From Helicobacter bilis (GTDB lineage: Bacteria > Campylobacterota > Campylobacteria > Campylobacterales > Helicobacteraceae), in assembly GCF_001999985.1 (NCBI RefSeq), contig NZ_CP019645.1, forward strand, positions 868,001 to 932,000: a stretch of DNA of 64,000 nt. The letters are read 5' to 3'. How positions within the stretch are numbered: position 1 is the stretch's first letter; each line of letters starts with the position of its first letter. The notes under the pieces were generated by a model. It was not told the origin of the DNA. It saw nothing but the letters and a program-made list of their open reading frames with translations, and did no database searches. The translations under genes and the position numbers were made by a program. Shown piece by piece: positions 9,496-18,371 of this stretch.

Positions 9496-9944
9496 TTATT
9501 AATATATGAAAAAGGATTAAGGCATATTTCTTGTAGATAGTTAAGTGCCTTTTCAATGTTAATGTAGTTGTTTTCAATCCCTTTTAAATCTTTGTCTGTT
9601 AAGACTTTATTATTAAAGCATTTGCCGCTTATAAGTTTGTTATTTTGTGCGTTTATTGCGGCAAGCAGCTTTTTATCTTCTGTGTAGAGTTTCATATCCC
9701 CATCTATGTTATGGTTTTTATATGGTATTTCTCCTTCTAGATTCCCATTCTCATAATACCGCTTTTCTATGCCTTCTTTTTTGCCATTTTTATATGGTGT
9801 TTCTCTCCAAAGATTCACGCTTGAATCATATTCTTTTTCTACACAACCGCTTATTTTATCCGCTTCGGTTTTGCATTCTTTTAGTGTATCTGCATGTAAG
9901 ATAGAAAATGATAAAAATCCTATAAACACATTTTTTAGTAACAT
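9492..9944 (-). CDS. Secreted MORN/YwqK-like repeat protein (short paralog)
   Basis: This is a 150-residue protein with a signal peptide (MLLKNVFIGFLSFSILHA) and repeats of about 23 residues of the form ETPYKNGKKEGIEKRYYENG and GEIPYKNHNIDGDMKLYTED. These match the MORN_2 variant repeat found in proteins often labelled YwqK-like antitoxin, a label that says little about function. Cysteines at KEC, SGC, GKC and EIC are conserved in the longer paralog next to it. It has a GGGCGG-type ribosome site. Its stop overlaps that of rimM. It probably acts in the periplasm or at the surface; its role is unknown. Confidence 0.7.
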   Translation of the reverse strand: MLLKNVFIGFLSFSILHADTLKECKTEADKISGCVEKEYDSSVNLWRETPYKNGKKEGIEKRYYENGNLEGEIPYKNHNIDGDMKLYTEDKKLLAAINAQNNKLISGKCFNNKVLTDKDLKGIENNYINIEKALNYLQEICLNPFSYINN

Positions 9945-9990
9945 AACCGCCCTTTTAAATTGAGATAAAGATTCTGTATTTTACAAAAAC
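9940..9990 (-). repeat. Duplicated upstream region of the MORN-type paralogs, copy 1
   Basis: The leader ahead of the short paralog (AAAGGGCGGTTATG and about 40 nt upstream, including AGAATCTTTATCTCAATTTA) recurs almost unchanged ahead of the long paralog near 11.03-11.07 kb. The duplication therefore included promoter and leader. Confidence 0.7.
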
Positions 9991-10011
9991 TATTTTAGAT
10001 TAAAGCCTAAA

Positions 10012-10031
10012 AGATTCTAAGGTTAGAATCT
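10012..10031. repeat. Perfect inverted repeat of AGATTCTAA
   Basis: AGATTCTAA and its complement TTAGAATCT are separated by two bases, in the gap between the two MORN-type genes. It could act as a terminator for the upstream (long) gene on the minus strand, though no T-run follows. It is one of several inverted pairs of the same word in this window. Confidence 0.6.
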
Positions 10032-10063
10032 AGCAAGTGTTAAGATGGTTTTAAAATCAAGGG

Positions 10064-11029
10064 TTATTTAGAATCACTTTTGATGCATATTACTTCTAAA
10101 TGGTTAATTGCACTTTCGAAGTAGGGATATTTATTACTCTCTTCTAAATCTTTACTTGTTAGGGCTTTGTCACTAGAGCATTTTCCACTTATAAACTTAT
10201 TATTCTCGGCTTTAATTAAGGCTAGTAGTTTTCCATCTTTTGTGTAGAGTTTTATATCCCCATTTACGCTATCGTTTTTAAATGGTATTTCTGCCCGAAG
10301 CTTCCCATTTTCATAATGATACTCTTTTTCTATACCTTCTCTTTTACCATTTTTATATGGCATTTCTACCCAAAGATTCCCATTTGCATAATATCCTCTC
10401 TCTACGCAACCGCTTATTTTGTCTGCTTCGCTTTCGCATTCTTTTAGCGTATCTGCACTTTTAAGGCATATTCTTTGTAAATAATTAATTGTTTTGCTAA
10501 TATTATTAAATATATAAATCTCTTCCAAAGCTTTGTCTGTTAAAACTTTATCATTAAAGCATTTTCCACTTATAAACTTGTCGTTTTGTGCGTTTATTGT
10601 AGCTAGTAGCTTTTTATCTTCTGTGTAGAATCTCATATCCCCATGCAATATATCATTTAAAACTGATGCTTCTAGAATCAAGTTTCCATTGTCATCATAT
10701 GTTTTTGTTGTGCCATTTACTTCACGGTTTTTATATGGCACTTCTTTCACAAGATTCCCATTTTCATTATACAACTTTTCTATGCCTTCTCTTTTGTCAT
10801 TTTTAAATGGTGTTTCACTTGCTAACTTCCCTTTCTCATAATACTCTTTTGCTATGCCATCTACTTTGCCATTTTTATATGGTGTTTCTATCCAAATATT
10901 CACACTTGAATCATATTTTTTTTCTATGCAACCGCTTATTTTATCCGCTTCGGTTTTGCATTCTTTTAGTGTATCTGCATGTAAGATAGAAAATGAGAGA
11001 AAACCTATAAACACACTTTTTAGCAACAT
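10064..11029 (-). CDS. Secreted MORN/YwqK-like repeat protein (long, internally duplicated paralog)
   Basis: This 321-residue paralog begins with the same signal peptide and the same ADTLKECKTEADKISGC segment as the shorter protein. That segment recurs at about residue 190 (SADTLKECESEADKISGC), so the protein is two copies of the unit joined head to tail. MORN_2 repeats are visible as TPYKNGKVDGIAKEYYEKG, TPFKNDKREGIEKLYNENG, VPYKNREVNGTTKTYDDNG, MPYKNGKREGIEKEYHYENG and IPFKNDSVNGDIKLYTKDG. Its leader matches that of the short copy. Loss of one signal peptide at the junction suggests fusion of tandem genes. Function is unknown. Confidence 0.7.
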   Translation of the reverse strand: MLLKSVFIGFLSFSILHADTLKECKTEADKISGCIEKKYDSSVNIWIETPYKNGKVDGIAKEYYEKGKLASETPFKNDKREGIEKLYNENGNLVKEVPYKNREVNGTTKTYDDNGNLILEASVLNDILHGDMRFYTEDKKLLATINAQNDKFISGKCFNDKVLTDKALEEIYIFNNISKTINYLQRICLKSADTLKECESEADKISGCVERGYYANGNLWVEMPYKNGKREGIEKEYHYENGKLRAEIPFKNDSVNGDIKLYTKDGKLLALIKAENNKFISGKCSSDKALTSKDLEESNKYPYFESAINHLEVICIKSDSK

Positions 11030-11072
11030 AACTGCCCTTTTAAATTAAGATAAAGATTCGGTATTTTACAAA
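11026..11072 (-). repeat. Duplicated upstream region of the MORN-type paralogs, copy 2
   Basis: This leader matches the one ahead of the short paralog over roughly 45 nt with a few substitutions (CGAATC for AGAATC, TTAAT for TCAAT). Confidence 0.7.
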
Positions 11073-11140
11073 ATATTTATAAGATATAAAAACAATTTAG
11101 TATATCTATCCATAAGTCTATGTGATAGAATCTCTTAAAT

Positions 11141-11911
11141 CTACACACATTCCAAACGCACAGGGATATTATGCTGTGTTAAAAAATGCTTTAGAGATTC
11201 TATCTCTACTTCTTTATAGTGAAAGATACTTGCAGCAAGCACAGCATCAACGCCTATTTCAAATGCTTCTAAAATATGCTCCATAGACCCCGCTCCACCA
11301 CTTGCGATAAGCGGTAAATCACAACACTCCATAGCAATCTTTAGCTTTTCTATATCAAATCCAGCCTTTGTGCCATCGCTATCCATACTTGTTAATAGAA
11401 TCTCACCAGCCCCCCTTTTCTCCACTTCTTGTAGCCATGTCTGCATATCTAGTCCGCTATCATGCCGCCCACCATGTGTGAAAACGCCAATACTTCCATT
11501 CTCTCTTCTTTTCACATCAATGGCGATGACAATACATTGAGACCCAAACTTCTTAGCACTTTCATTTATAAAGTCTGGATTCTTAATCGCTGAAGAGTTA
11601 AGGCTAACCTTATCACAACCTGCATCTAAGAGATTGCTAATATCTTCTAGTGTGCTAATGCCCCCGCCAATAGTTAGCGGGATAAAGACCTCTTTAGCAA
11701 TAAATTCTATAACCTTTAGCGTTGCTTTGCGTCCTTCAAAAGAAGCGTTAATATCTAAAAATACAAGCTCATCAGCACCACAATCATTATATCTTTTTGC
11801 TACTTCAAGTGGATCTCCCGCATCTTTTAGGGCTACAAAATTCACACCTTTTACAACTCTTCCATCTTTAATATCAAGGCATGGAATAATCCTTTTTGCT
11901 AAATTTGTCAT
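11141..11911 (-). CDS. hisF: Imidazole glycerol phosphate synthase cyclase subunit HisF
   Basis: HisF, with the glutaminase HisH, makes imidazole glycerol phosphate and AICAR in histidine synthesis. The TIM-barrel protein reads [20 protein letters not shown] at the N-terminus with the catalytic Asp in CLDIKDG; the second catalytic Asp is in IAIDVKRR (about 132). LTIGGGI and LIASGGAG are the phosphate-binding loops. The start chosen is the second in-frame ATG, 8 nt after AAAGGGG; an upstream ATG would add seven residues. No other his gene is in the window. H. pylori lacks this pathway, which argues for an enterohepatic species. Confidence 0.95.
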   Translation of the reverse strand: MTNLAKRIIPCLDIKDGRVVKGVNFVALKDAGDPLEVAKRYNDCGADELVFLDINASFEGRKATLKVIEFIAKEVFIPLTIGGGISTLEDISNLLDAGCDKVSLNSSAIKNPDFINESAKKFGSQCIVIAIDVKRRENGSIGVFTHGGRHDSGLDMQTWLQEVEKRGAGEILLTSMDSDGTKAGFDIEKLKIAMECCDLPLIASGGAGSMEHILEAFEIGVDAVLAASIFHYKEVEIESLKHFLTQHNIPVRLECV

Positions 11912-12086
11912 AATATCCCCTTTACTTAACATAGAAAAATCGTTATAATTTCACTGAAAAATAATATTAAAGTCATAAGTTTAGCTAATTATTTACAAGA
12001 TAAAGTCAGTCAAAATATGAAATGAGTTTAAGGCTATGCCCTTAAGATATAGCTACATATAAACAAAACAGAAAATGGGAGACATA

Positions 12087-13028
12087 ATGCAAGATACATT
12101 AGAATCTTACATTACAGAATCTAGAATCAATGTAGATTCTAGAACTTATAAAACTAAAAGCTTAGATAAAAAAGCGACATTAAAACAGCATGAAAAAAGC
12201 AAAACGCACTTTCATCATAAAAAGAGTTTAGGACAACATTTTTTACATGATTCTGTAATACTTGATAGAATCTTCCAATCCATTCCCCACGATATTGCCG
12301 CAGAGATTGATAAAAGCGTGCGATTAATCGAAGTGGGGATTGGCTTGGGCGATTTAACCAAAAGACTTTTAAGCAAATATAGCCTTTTAGCGTATGAAAT
12401 CGATTATGATTTAATCACACAGGCAGAGAAAAACTATCATCATGAGATAGAGACAAATAGATTGCAACTTGTGCAAGCTGATGTGCTAAAAGTGCGACAT
12501 AATGATTCTTATTTGCTTAGTAGTGATTACTTTTTGGTCTCAAATCTCCCCTATTATATTGCAACTGCGATTATTTTGCAAGCCTTAAAGGATACGCATT
12601 GCAAGGGATTTCTTGTAATGACACAAAAAGAAGTGGCACAGAAATTTTGTGCGAAACAAAAGGATAGCACATATTGTAGCCTTAGCCTTTTAGCACAATC
12701 TTTTGGCGATATATCCTATCTTTTTTCTGTGCCAAAAGAAGCGTTTAATCCACCACCAAAAGTGGAGTCAGCAGTATTTTGCTTTAAACGCGGGAAGTGT
12801 CACTACACGCAAGATTTAGAATCTTTGCTGCATTTTGCATTCCTTGCACCGCGTAAAAAACTCTTTTCAAATCTTATGCAATATGATAAATTGAGAGATA
12901 AGGCAATGCTAAAACATATCTTTCAAACCATGCAATTAGATGAGAATGTAAGAGCACATGAAGTAGGCTTACAAGAATATTGCGATATGTTGCATATATA
13001 TAATGCTATGAAAAAGGATAAACAATGA
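12087..13028 (+). CDS. rsmA: 16S rRNA dimethyladenosine transferase RsmA (KsgA)
   Basis: RsmA dimethylates two adjacent adenosines near the 3' end of 16S rRNA. Visible motifs are KKSLGQHFLHD, the SAM-binding EVGIGLGDLTKRLL and the catalytic SNLPYYIATAI (NLPY). There is an N-terminal extension of about 45 residues rich in Ser/Lys/Thr, encoded by a DNA stretch containing four AGATTCT/AGAATC words. The start chosen has GGGAG five bases upstream; an ATG 12 nt earlier lacks one. The stop overlaps the rnj start as ATGA, indicating coupled translation, as in H. pylori. Confidence 0.95.
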   Translation: MQDTLESYITESRINVDSRTYKTKSLDKKATLKQHEKSKTHFHHKKSLGQHFLHDSVILDRIFQSIPHDIAAEIDKSVRLIEVGIGLGDLTKRLLSKYSLLAYEIDYDLITQAEKNYHHEIETNRLQLVQADVLKVRHNDSYLLSSDYFLVSNLPYYIATAIILQALKDTHCKGFLVMTQKEVAQKFCAKQKDSTYCSLSLLAQSFGDISYLFSVPKEAFNPPPKVESAVFCFKRGKCHYTQDLESLLHFAFLAPRKKLFSNLMQYDKLRDKAMLKHIFQTMQLDENVRAHEVGLQEYCDMLHIYNAMKKDKQ

Positions 13029-15283
13029 ATGAACAAAATAAGAGTGAAGAACAAGTAAATGTGTCAAATGATATGCTAAATAAAGAGCAAAAAAGACGCA
13101 CAAGACAGGAACACACAGACACACAAAAAGGCGAAAGACATAACACACATGCAAGAAAGCCTCGCCCTAAAAATCCCGCACATGCCCTAGAAGATTCCAA
13201 TAAAAGAGAAGATTCTAATATGCGTTCTGTAAATGAGCATAAAAAGCGAAACTTTAAACCGCAATTTAAAAACGAGCATACAAAAGATTCTAACACAGAG
13301 AATAGAAAATGGGTAGGCGAAAATAAACATGCCATGCGACAAAAAAGAGAGAGATATGAAGAAGAGAAACATGAAGATGGCACAAGAAAGATAAAAACCA
13401 CAAATGAAAAAGGGAATCTCTCTTTTCACAAAGACTTAAAAAAAGGTGTTGAAGCAAATACAAAGATTCAAAAAGGCTCACTCAATCCACACCACAAACT
13501 AAACCTCAACACAAATGCAAAAGTGCGTATCACACCACTTGGTGGGCTTGGCGAAATCGGTGGCAATATGACTATTATTGAGACTGAAAAAAGTGCGATT
13601 GTCATTGATATTGGCATGAGTTTTCCAGATGAGAGTATGCCCGGTGTTGATATTTTGATACCAGATTTTCACTATATTCAAAGTATTAAAAATAAGATTG
13701 CAGCCGTTGTGATTACACACGCACATGAAGACCATATTGGAGCTGTGCCTTACTTTTACAAGCAGTTTCAGTTTCCACTCTATGGCACACCACTTGCATT
13801 AGGGCTTGTTGGCAATAAGTTTGAAGAACATGGCTTGAAGCAATATAAATCATTATTTCACATTGTAGAAAAAAGAAGTCCGGTAAGAATTGGGGATTTT
13901 GAGATTGAGTGGATTCATATCACACATAGCATTATTGATAGTTCTGCCCTTGCGATCCGCACAGAAGCAGGGGTTATTATGCACACAGGTGATTTTAAGA
14001 TAGACCATACTCCAATTGATAATCTCCCCACAGATTTACACAGACTAGCACATTATGGCGAAGAGGGGGTAATGCTGCTTTTAAGTGATTCTACAAATTC
14101 TCATAAAAGCGGTGTAACTCCAAGTGAAGCAAGTGTAGGACCAACTTTTGATAATCTCTTTAAAAATGCCACAGGCAGAGTGATTATGAGTACCTTTAGC
14201 TCAAACATACACAGAGTGTATCAGGCTATCTCGTATGGTTTGAAATATAATCGCAAAGTCGCAGTTATAGGTCGCTCAATGGAGAAAAACCTAGATATTG
14301 CAAGGGAGTTAGGCTACATTGATCTACCAAGCAATGTATTTATTGAAGCACATGAAGTATTACAATATCCAGATGAAGAGGTGCTAATCGTAACGACAGG
14401 CAGTCAGGGCGAAACCATGAGTGCATTATATCGCATGGCAACTGATGAGCATAGACACATTAAAATCAAGCCAACAGACATGGTGATTCTATCAGCAAAG
14501 GCTATCCCGGGAAATGAGGGCAGTGTATCAGCAGTCATTAATCTCATTATGAAAGCAGGGGCAAAAGTCGCCTATCAAGATTTCAGCGAAATCCATGTAA
14601 GCGGACATGCCGCCCAAGAAGAACAAAAGCTCATGCTAAGATTAATTAAACCTAAGTTTTTCCTACCAGTGCATGGTGAATACAATCATATCGCAAAGCA
14701 TAAACAAACTGCTATTGCTTGTGGTGTGCTAGAAAAAAATATTTATCTTATGGAAGATGGCGATCAAATCGAAGTCAATCCAAACTACATGCGTAAAGTA
14801 AAATCTGTGCGAACAGGCAAAAGCTTTGTGGATAATCAAGCAAATAGACAGATTGAAAATGATGTGATAAATGAGCGAAATCTCCTTGCAAATGATGGAA
14901 TCTTTATTCTAACCTTGCGTATGGATATGCAAAAAAGAAAGATTCTAGAAAACAGAATCAATGTCTTTGGAATCTTAGGACAGAAAGAAGAGGCAGAGTT
15001 AGCAAAGTTTATTATGGATAATATCAATATGCACTTTAGCAATGCAAAACCGACTATCTTTAAAGATGCAAAAAGTTTAGAGAATGATTTATTTAGCGTG
15101 TTAAGAAAATTGCTTTTCAAACGCTTTAAAAAATATCCAGCGATATTGGTAAATGTCTTAATCGATGGCGAAGTGCGACAAAAAATGACACAAAATGCCC
15201 CACATAAAGGACATGATATGCTAGATACACACTTAGAATCTATTGTGAGTGAGACTATCAATGAAAATGAAGGGAATCTTTAA
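13025..15283 (+). CDS. rnj: Ribonuclease J
   Basis: RNase J is the main mRNA-degrading enzyme in Helicobacter, working with the RhpA DEAD-box helicase. The metallo-beta-lactamase fold starts near residue 160 (VRITPLGGLGEIGGN) and carries the zinc motif THAHEDHIGAV (about 231-241); the beta-CASP and C-terminal domains follow (TGSQGE, SGHAAQEE, PVHGEYNH). As in H. pylori, the first 150-160 residues form a charged, disordered extension (Lys/Arg/Asn/Glu-rich). It is 752 residues against about 690 in H. pylori, the difference lying mainly in the extension. It is translationally coupled to rsmA. Confidence 0.95.
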   Translation: MNEQNKSEEQVNVSNDMLNKEQKRRTRQEHTDTQKGERHNTHARKPRPKNPAHALEDSNKREDSNMRSVNEHKKRNFKPQFKNEHTKDSNTENRKWVGENKHAMRQKRERYEEEKHEDGTRKIKTTNEKGNLSFHKDLKKGVEANTKIQKGSLNPHHKLNLNTNAKVRITPLGGLGEIGGNMTIIETEKSAIVIDIGMSFPDESMPGVDILIPDFHYIQSIKNKIAAVVITHAHEDHIGAVPYFYKQFQFPLYGTPLALGLVGNKFEEHGLKQYKSLFHIVEKRSPVRIGDFEIEWIHITHSIIDSSALAIRTEAGVIMHTGDFKIDHTPIDNLPTDLHRLAHYGEEGVMLLLSDSTNSHKSGVTPSEASVGPTFDNLFKNATGRVIMSTFSSNIHRVYQAISYGLKYNRKVAVIGRSMEKNLDIARELGYIDLPSNVFIEAHEVLQYPDEEVLIVTTGSQGETMSALYRMATDEHRHIKIKPTDMVILSAKAIPGNEGSVSAVINLIMKAGAKVAYQDFSEIHVSGHAAQEEQKLMLRLIKPKFFLPVHGEYNHIAKHKQTAIACGVLEKNIYLMEDGDQIEVNPNYMRKVKSVRTGKSFVDNQANRQIENDVINERNLLANDGIFILTLRMDMQKRKILENRINVFGILGQKEEAELAKFIMDNINMHFSNAKPTIFKDAKSLENDLFSVLRKLLFKRFKKYPAILVNVLIDGEVRQKMTQNAPHKGHDMLDTHLESIVSETINENEGNL

Positions 15284-15587
15284 GTGTGTATAATATTTAC
15301 ATAGGATCAGTTTGCATGGACTTAGGTTTGCAAATAAGATAACTCTTCACGCAATCTTTTTGAAACCTATAATCTAAACGATAAATTTAGTCTTATTGCA
15401 ATGAGATTCTATAACAAACTAACATTAAGTCAATTTGCATATCAATCTGTTGGCATAGATATTTCTTAACAATAGAGATCGTTTATCAATTTAAAAACTA
15501 GCATATAAGTCCTTTATTGTTGAATATTGACTATAATCAACACTATATTTAGTTTTACATGCGTTATCTTATTTTAAGGGTTTAGAA
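15284..15587 (+). other. Intergenic region upstream of the efflux genes
   Basis: No gene is visible. The distal half is A+T-rich with no convincing rnj terminator. The proximal half holds the palindrome and TATAAT listed separately and ends in an AAGGG ribosome site for the TolC-like gene. Confidence 0.5.
15518..15542. promoter_or_regulatory. Palindrome overlapping a TATAAT box: probable operator and promoter
   Basis: The 25-nt site TGTTGAATATTG-A-CTATAATCAACA has dyad symmetry (outer arms TGTTGA and TCAACA, inner TAT and ATA) and contains the -10 box TATAAT (15532-15537). The layout suits a dimeric repressor blocking the promoter of the efflux pair. No regulator gene is nearby, so the protein is unknown. 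Confidence 0.5.
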
Positions 15588-17135
15588 ATGAATCATTGCA
15601 AATATGCCGTAAGGTTGCCATTAGGGTTACTGCCATTATGTTGGCTATTTGGCATTATGCTATCATACACATGCTATGCCAATCAAACTTCACTCAAAAA
15701 GAATATACAAGCCAAAGACTACATAACGCAATCTGATTACATAACCGCACAAAACCTAGATTCTAAAAACGCAAAAAATACAAGCAAAAACATAAGCATT
15801 TATGACGCATGGCAAGATGTATTACGCAATAATCAAGGCATAAAAGCACAATATCTCAACACGCAAAATATGGAAAAACTAAATCTAGCAGCAAAGCTAT
15901 CATACTTGCCACAAATTGATTTAAATGCCTTGTATCTTCATCTTGGCAATAAAGTCCAAATCGATCTCATTCATGATAGAAATCAGTATAATAAAGTATT
16001 ACAAGACGCACAGATTCTAGCAGGACAATCCGGTCAAATAGGGCAAATGGGTGGGCAGCTTGTCTCACTTTTGCAATTCTATGGCACACCTATCACGCTT
16101 TTAGAGCAAGATGTTGTCGTTGGTGCATTAAATATTTTATATCCGCTCTATACCGGTGGTGCTAGGTACTATGGTAATAAACTTGCTAAAGTTGCCCTAA
16201 AAGATTCCTATCAAGCTTTAAGACTGAAAGAGTTAGCTACTTTTGAAGAATTAGTAACAATCTATTATAGCGTTGTGCTTGCAAAAGAAACCCTTAATGC
16301 CTTACAATCCACAGAAGAAAGCACATTAAAGCATTATGAAAATTCAAAAAAACTTCACAGACTAGGGCAAATCGCAGACATTGAGCTACTCGGCGCACAA
16401 GTAGCCTATGATAAGGCTAAAAATCAAAGAAGAAGCGCAGAAAATGCCCTTGATATAGCAAATTTTACGCTTGATAGCATTTTACAAACAACAGATTCTA
16501 ATCCAACTTCACTTCTAGCCATAAATCCAAACTTAGAGTTAAAATCATTTGAATACTACAAAGAAGCGACACTTAAAACCTATCCTGCATTACAAATTGC
16601 ACATAATAAAATCACTATGGCAGATTACACAAAGCGATTAGAACTTGGTAGATTCACTCCAAAAATCGGTGCTTTTGCATCTTTTATGGTAACTGATAAT
16701 AGGTCAAAAATGGAGCAAATGATGCCAAATTGGTATGCAGGGGTTGCAGCTAGATGGACGCTACTTAGCCCACAAGGCAGACTGCAAAAATATCAAGGTG
16801 CAAAGATTATGCAAATGCAAGCAAGCGCACTTGAGATAGAGGCTGTGCAGAAAATGGAGCTACTTGTAAAAACAACTTATAAGCAAATAAAGCTATATAA
16901 AGAGAGTTATGAATCCCTTGATTCTAGCATTGCTCTTGCAAAAGAGAACTTGCGATTAAAAGAGAGGGCATTCTCTCAAGGGCTTGTTACAAATGATTCT
17001 GTAGTAGATGCAAGGAATGCACTCGATTCTGTCATAGTCGAGCAAAAAGGTGTAGCCTATAAAATGATTATCGCATTTGCAAAATTGCAAGCATTAAGTG
17101 GCGATCTTGACACATTTTTTGCAATACAAAAATAG
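15588..17135 (+). CDS. TolC-like outer membrane efflux protein
   Basis: This is an outer-membrane channel of the OEP/TolC family. An N-terminal signal segment (about 8-30, LGLLPLCWLFGIMLSYTCYA) is followed by two related halves of long helices and barrel strands; typical signatures are LSYLPQIDLNALYLH, LYPLYTGGARYYG and LKERAFSQGLVTNDSVVDAR. At 515 residues it has the family's normal size. It resembles the H. pylori HP1489 protein, which is followed by a membrane-fusion protein and two ABC-2-type permeases. Only the fusion protein follows here. Confidence 0.88.
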   Translation: MNHCKYAVRLPLGLLPLCWLFGIMLSYTCYANQTSLKKNIQAKDYITQSDYITAQNLDSKNAKNTSKNISIYDAWQDVLRNNQGIKAQYLNTQNMEKLNLAAKLSYLPQIDLNALYLHLGNKVQIDLIHDRNQYNKVLQDAQILAGQSGQIGQMGGQLVSLLQFYGTPITLLEQDVVVGALNILYPLYTGGARYYGNKLAKVALKDSYQALRLKELATFEELVTIYYSVVLAKETLNALQSTEESTLKHYENSKKLHRLGQIADIELLGAQVAYDKAKNQRRSAENALDIANFTLDSILQTTDSNPTSLLAINPNLELKSFEYYKEATLKTYPALQIAHNKITMADYTKRLELGRFTPKIGAFASFMVTDNRSKMEQMMPNWYAGVAARWTLLSPQGRLQKYQGAKIMQMQASALEIEAVQKMELLVKTTYKQIKLYKESYESLDSSIALAKENLRLKERAFSQGLVTNDSVVDARNALDSVIVEQKGVAYKMIIAFAKLQALSGDLDTFFAIQK

Positions 17136-17144
17136 GGAGAAAAT

Positions 17145-18149
17145 ATGCTACAAGAGATTCTAAAAGATAAGAAAAAGTTAGCTTCTGTTGTGTTTATTGT
17201 CGTTGCGTTTGCACTCATTATAATATGGCTTGTTGGCACATTTTATCGTGCCTATCTTCCTAAAAAGCAGATTTTTCAAGGGCAAATAAGCGCAAAAGAA
17301 TATAGTGTCAGCTCAAAGCTTGCAGGAAGAATTGATGAAATTTTAGTGCATAAGGGCGATGTAGTAAAAAAAGGTGATGTAGTCTTTACTATTAAAAGCC
17401 CAGAATTAGAAGCAAAACTCACACAAGCCCAAGCAGGATATGAAGCAGCAAAGGCATTAAATGAGGAGGTGCATAGTGGCACGCGTAATGAAACCATAGA
17501 ATCTGCAAAAGATGTATGGCAAGCCGCAAGCGCGCAAGCAAAACTAGCAGAAAAAACCTATAAGAGAATCCAGCAGCTATACAATGAAGGCGTGATGAGT
17601 TTGCAAAGGCGAGATGAAGCATTTGCAGCCTATCAAAGTGCAAAATATAATGAAAGCACAACATATCAACAATATAAACTTGCCTTAAGCGGCACACGAG
17701 ATGAAGCAAAAAAGGCAGCCCTAGAGAAAGAAAAAGCAGCATTAGGGCAGGTCCAAGAGGTAGAAGCCTATGTAAAAGACATTGAGGCGTTTGCACCAGC
17801 AGATGGTGAAGTGAGTAATATTTTAGTGCATAGTGGAGAGTTAGCCCCGAGTGGTTTTCCTGTTGTTATGCTGCTTGATTTAAATGATTCTTGGTTGCGT
17901 TTAAGTGTCGATGAGAATCATTTGCAAAGATTCCAGAAAGGGAATACCTTTAAGGGTTTTATACCCGCATTAAATAAAGAAGTGGAATTTCGCGTTACCT
18001 ATATCGCTGCAATGGGCGATTTTGCCACATGGAAAGCAACAGCTAGCACACAAAACTATGATATGAAAACATTTGAGATAGAAGCCCGCCCAACACAAAA
18101 AGTAGATGGTTTGCGTGTAGGTATGAGTGTGCTTGTGGATAGTGAATAA
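17145..18149 (+). CDS. HlyD-family membrane fusion protein
   Basis: This periplasmic adaptor links an inner-membrane exporter to the TolC-like channel. It has one N-terminal membrane helix (about 14-36, LASVVFIVVAFALIIIWLVG), a lipoyl half-motif (SSKLAGRIDEILVHKGDVVK), a coiled-coil hairpin (about 85-210) and the second lipoyl half (IEAFAPADGEVSNILVHSGE). It is 334 residues and starts 9 nt after the channel gene with an AGGGAG site, so the two are cotranscribed. In H. pylori (HP1488) two permease genes follow; here the next gene is on the other strand. Confidence 0.9.
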   Translation: MLQEILKDKKKLASVVFIVVAFALIIIWLVGTFYRAYLPKKQIFQGQISAKEYSVSSKLAGRIDEILVHKGDVVKKGDVVFTIKSPELEAKLTQAQAGYEAAKALNEEVHSGTRNETIESAKDVWQAASAQAKLAEKTYKRIQQLYNEGVMSLQRRDEAFAAYQSAKYNESTTYQQYKLALSGTRDEAKKAALEKEKAALGQVQEVEAYVKDIEAFAPADGEVSNILVHSGELAPSGFPVVMLLDLNDSWLRLSVDENHLQRFQKGNTFKGFIPALNKEVEFRVTYIAAMGDFATWKATASTQNYDMKTFEIEARPTQKVDGLRVGMSVLVDSE

Positions 18150-18371
18150 AGTCTAAGATGAGATTTATTGTGCTTTATCACCCCTAGAATTCTATATAAC
18201 TTATAAAACAAGTTTCATCTAAGTCTTTATGAGTTGCTACATAGCATGGATGGTGAGATTTTCTTGTGGCTTAATTTTCAATATGGTGTCATGACAACTA
18301 TATAGCCATATTACATAGATTACCTATTGTAAAATAACATTATATAACTTATTTTCTACATAAATGTTAGA

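Noticed and set aside
13006-13401. 131-codon frame on the minus strand
   Set aside because: It mirrors the Lys/Glu-rich RNase J extension, giving a Ser/Phe/Leu-rich artefact.
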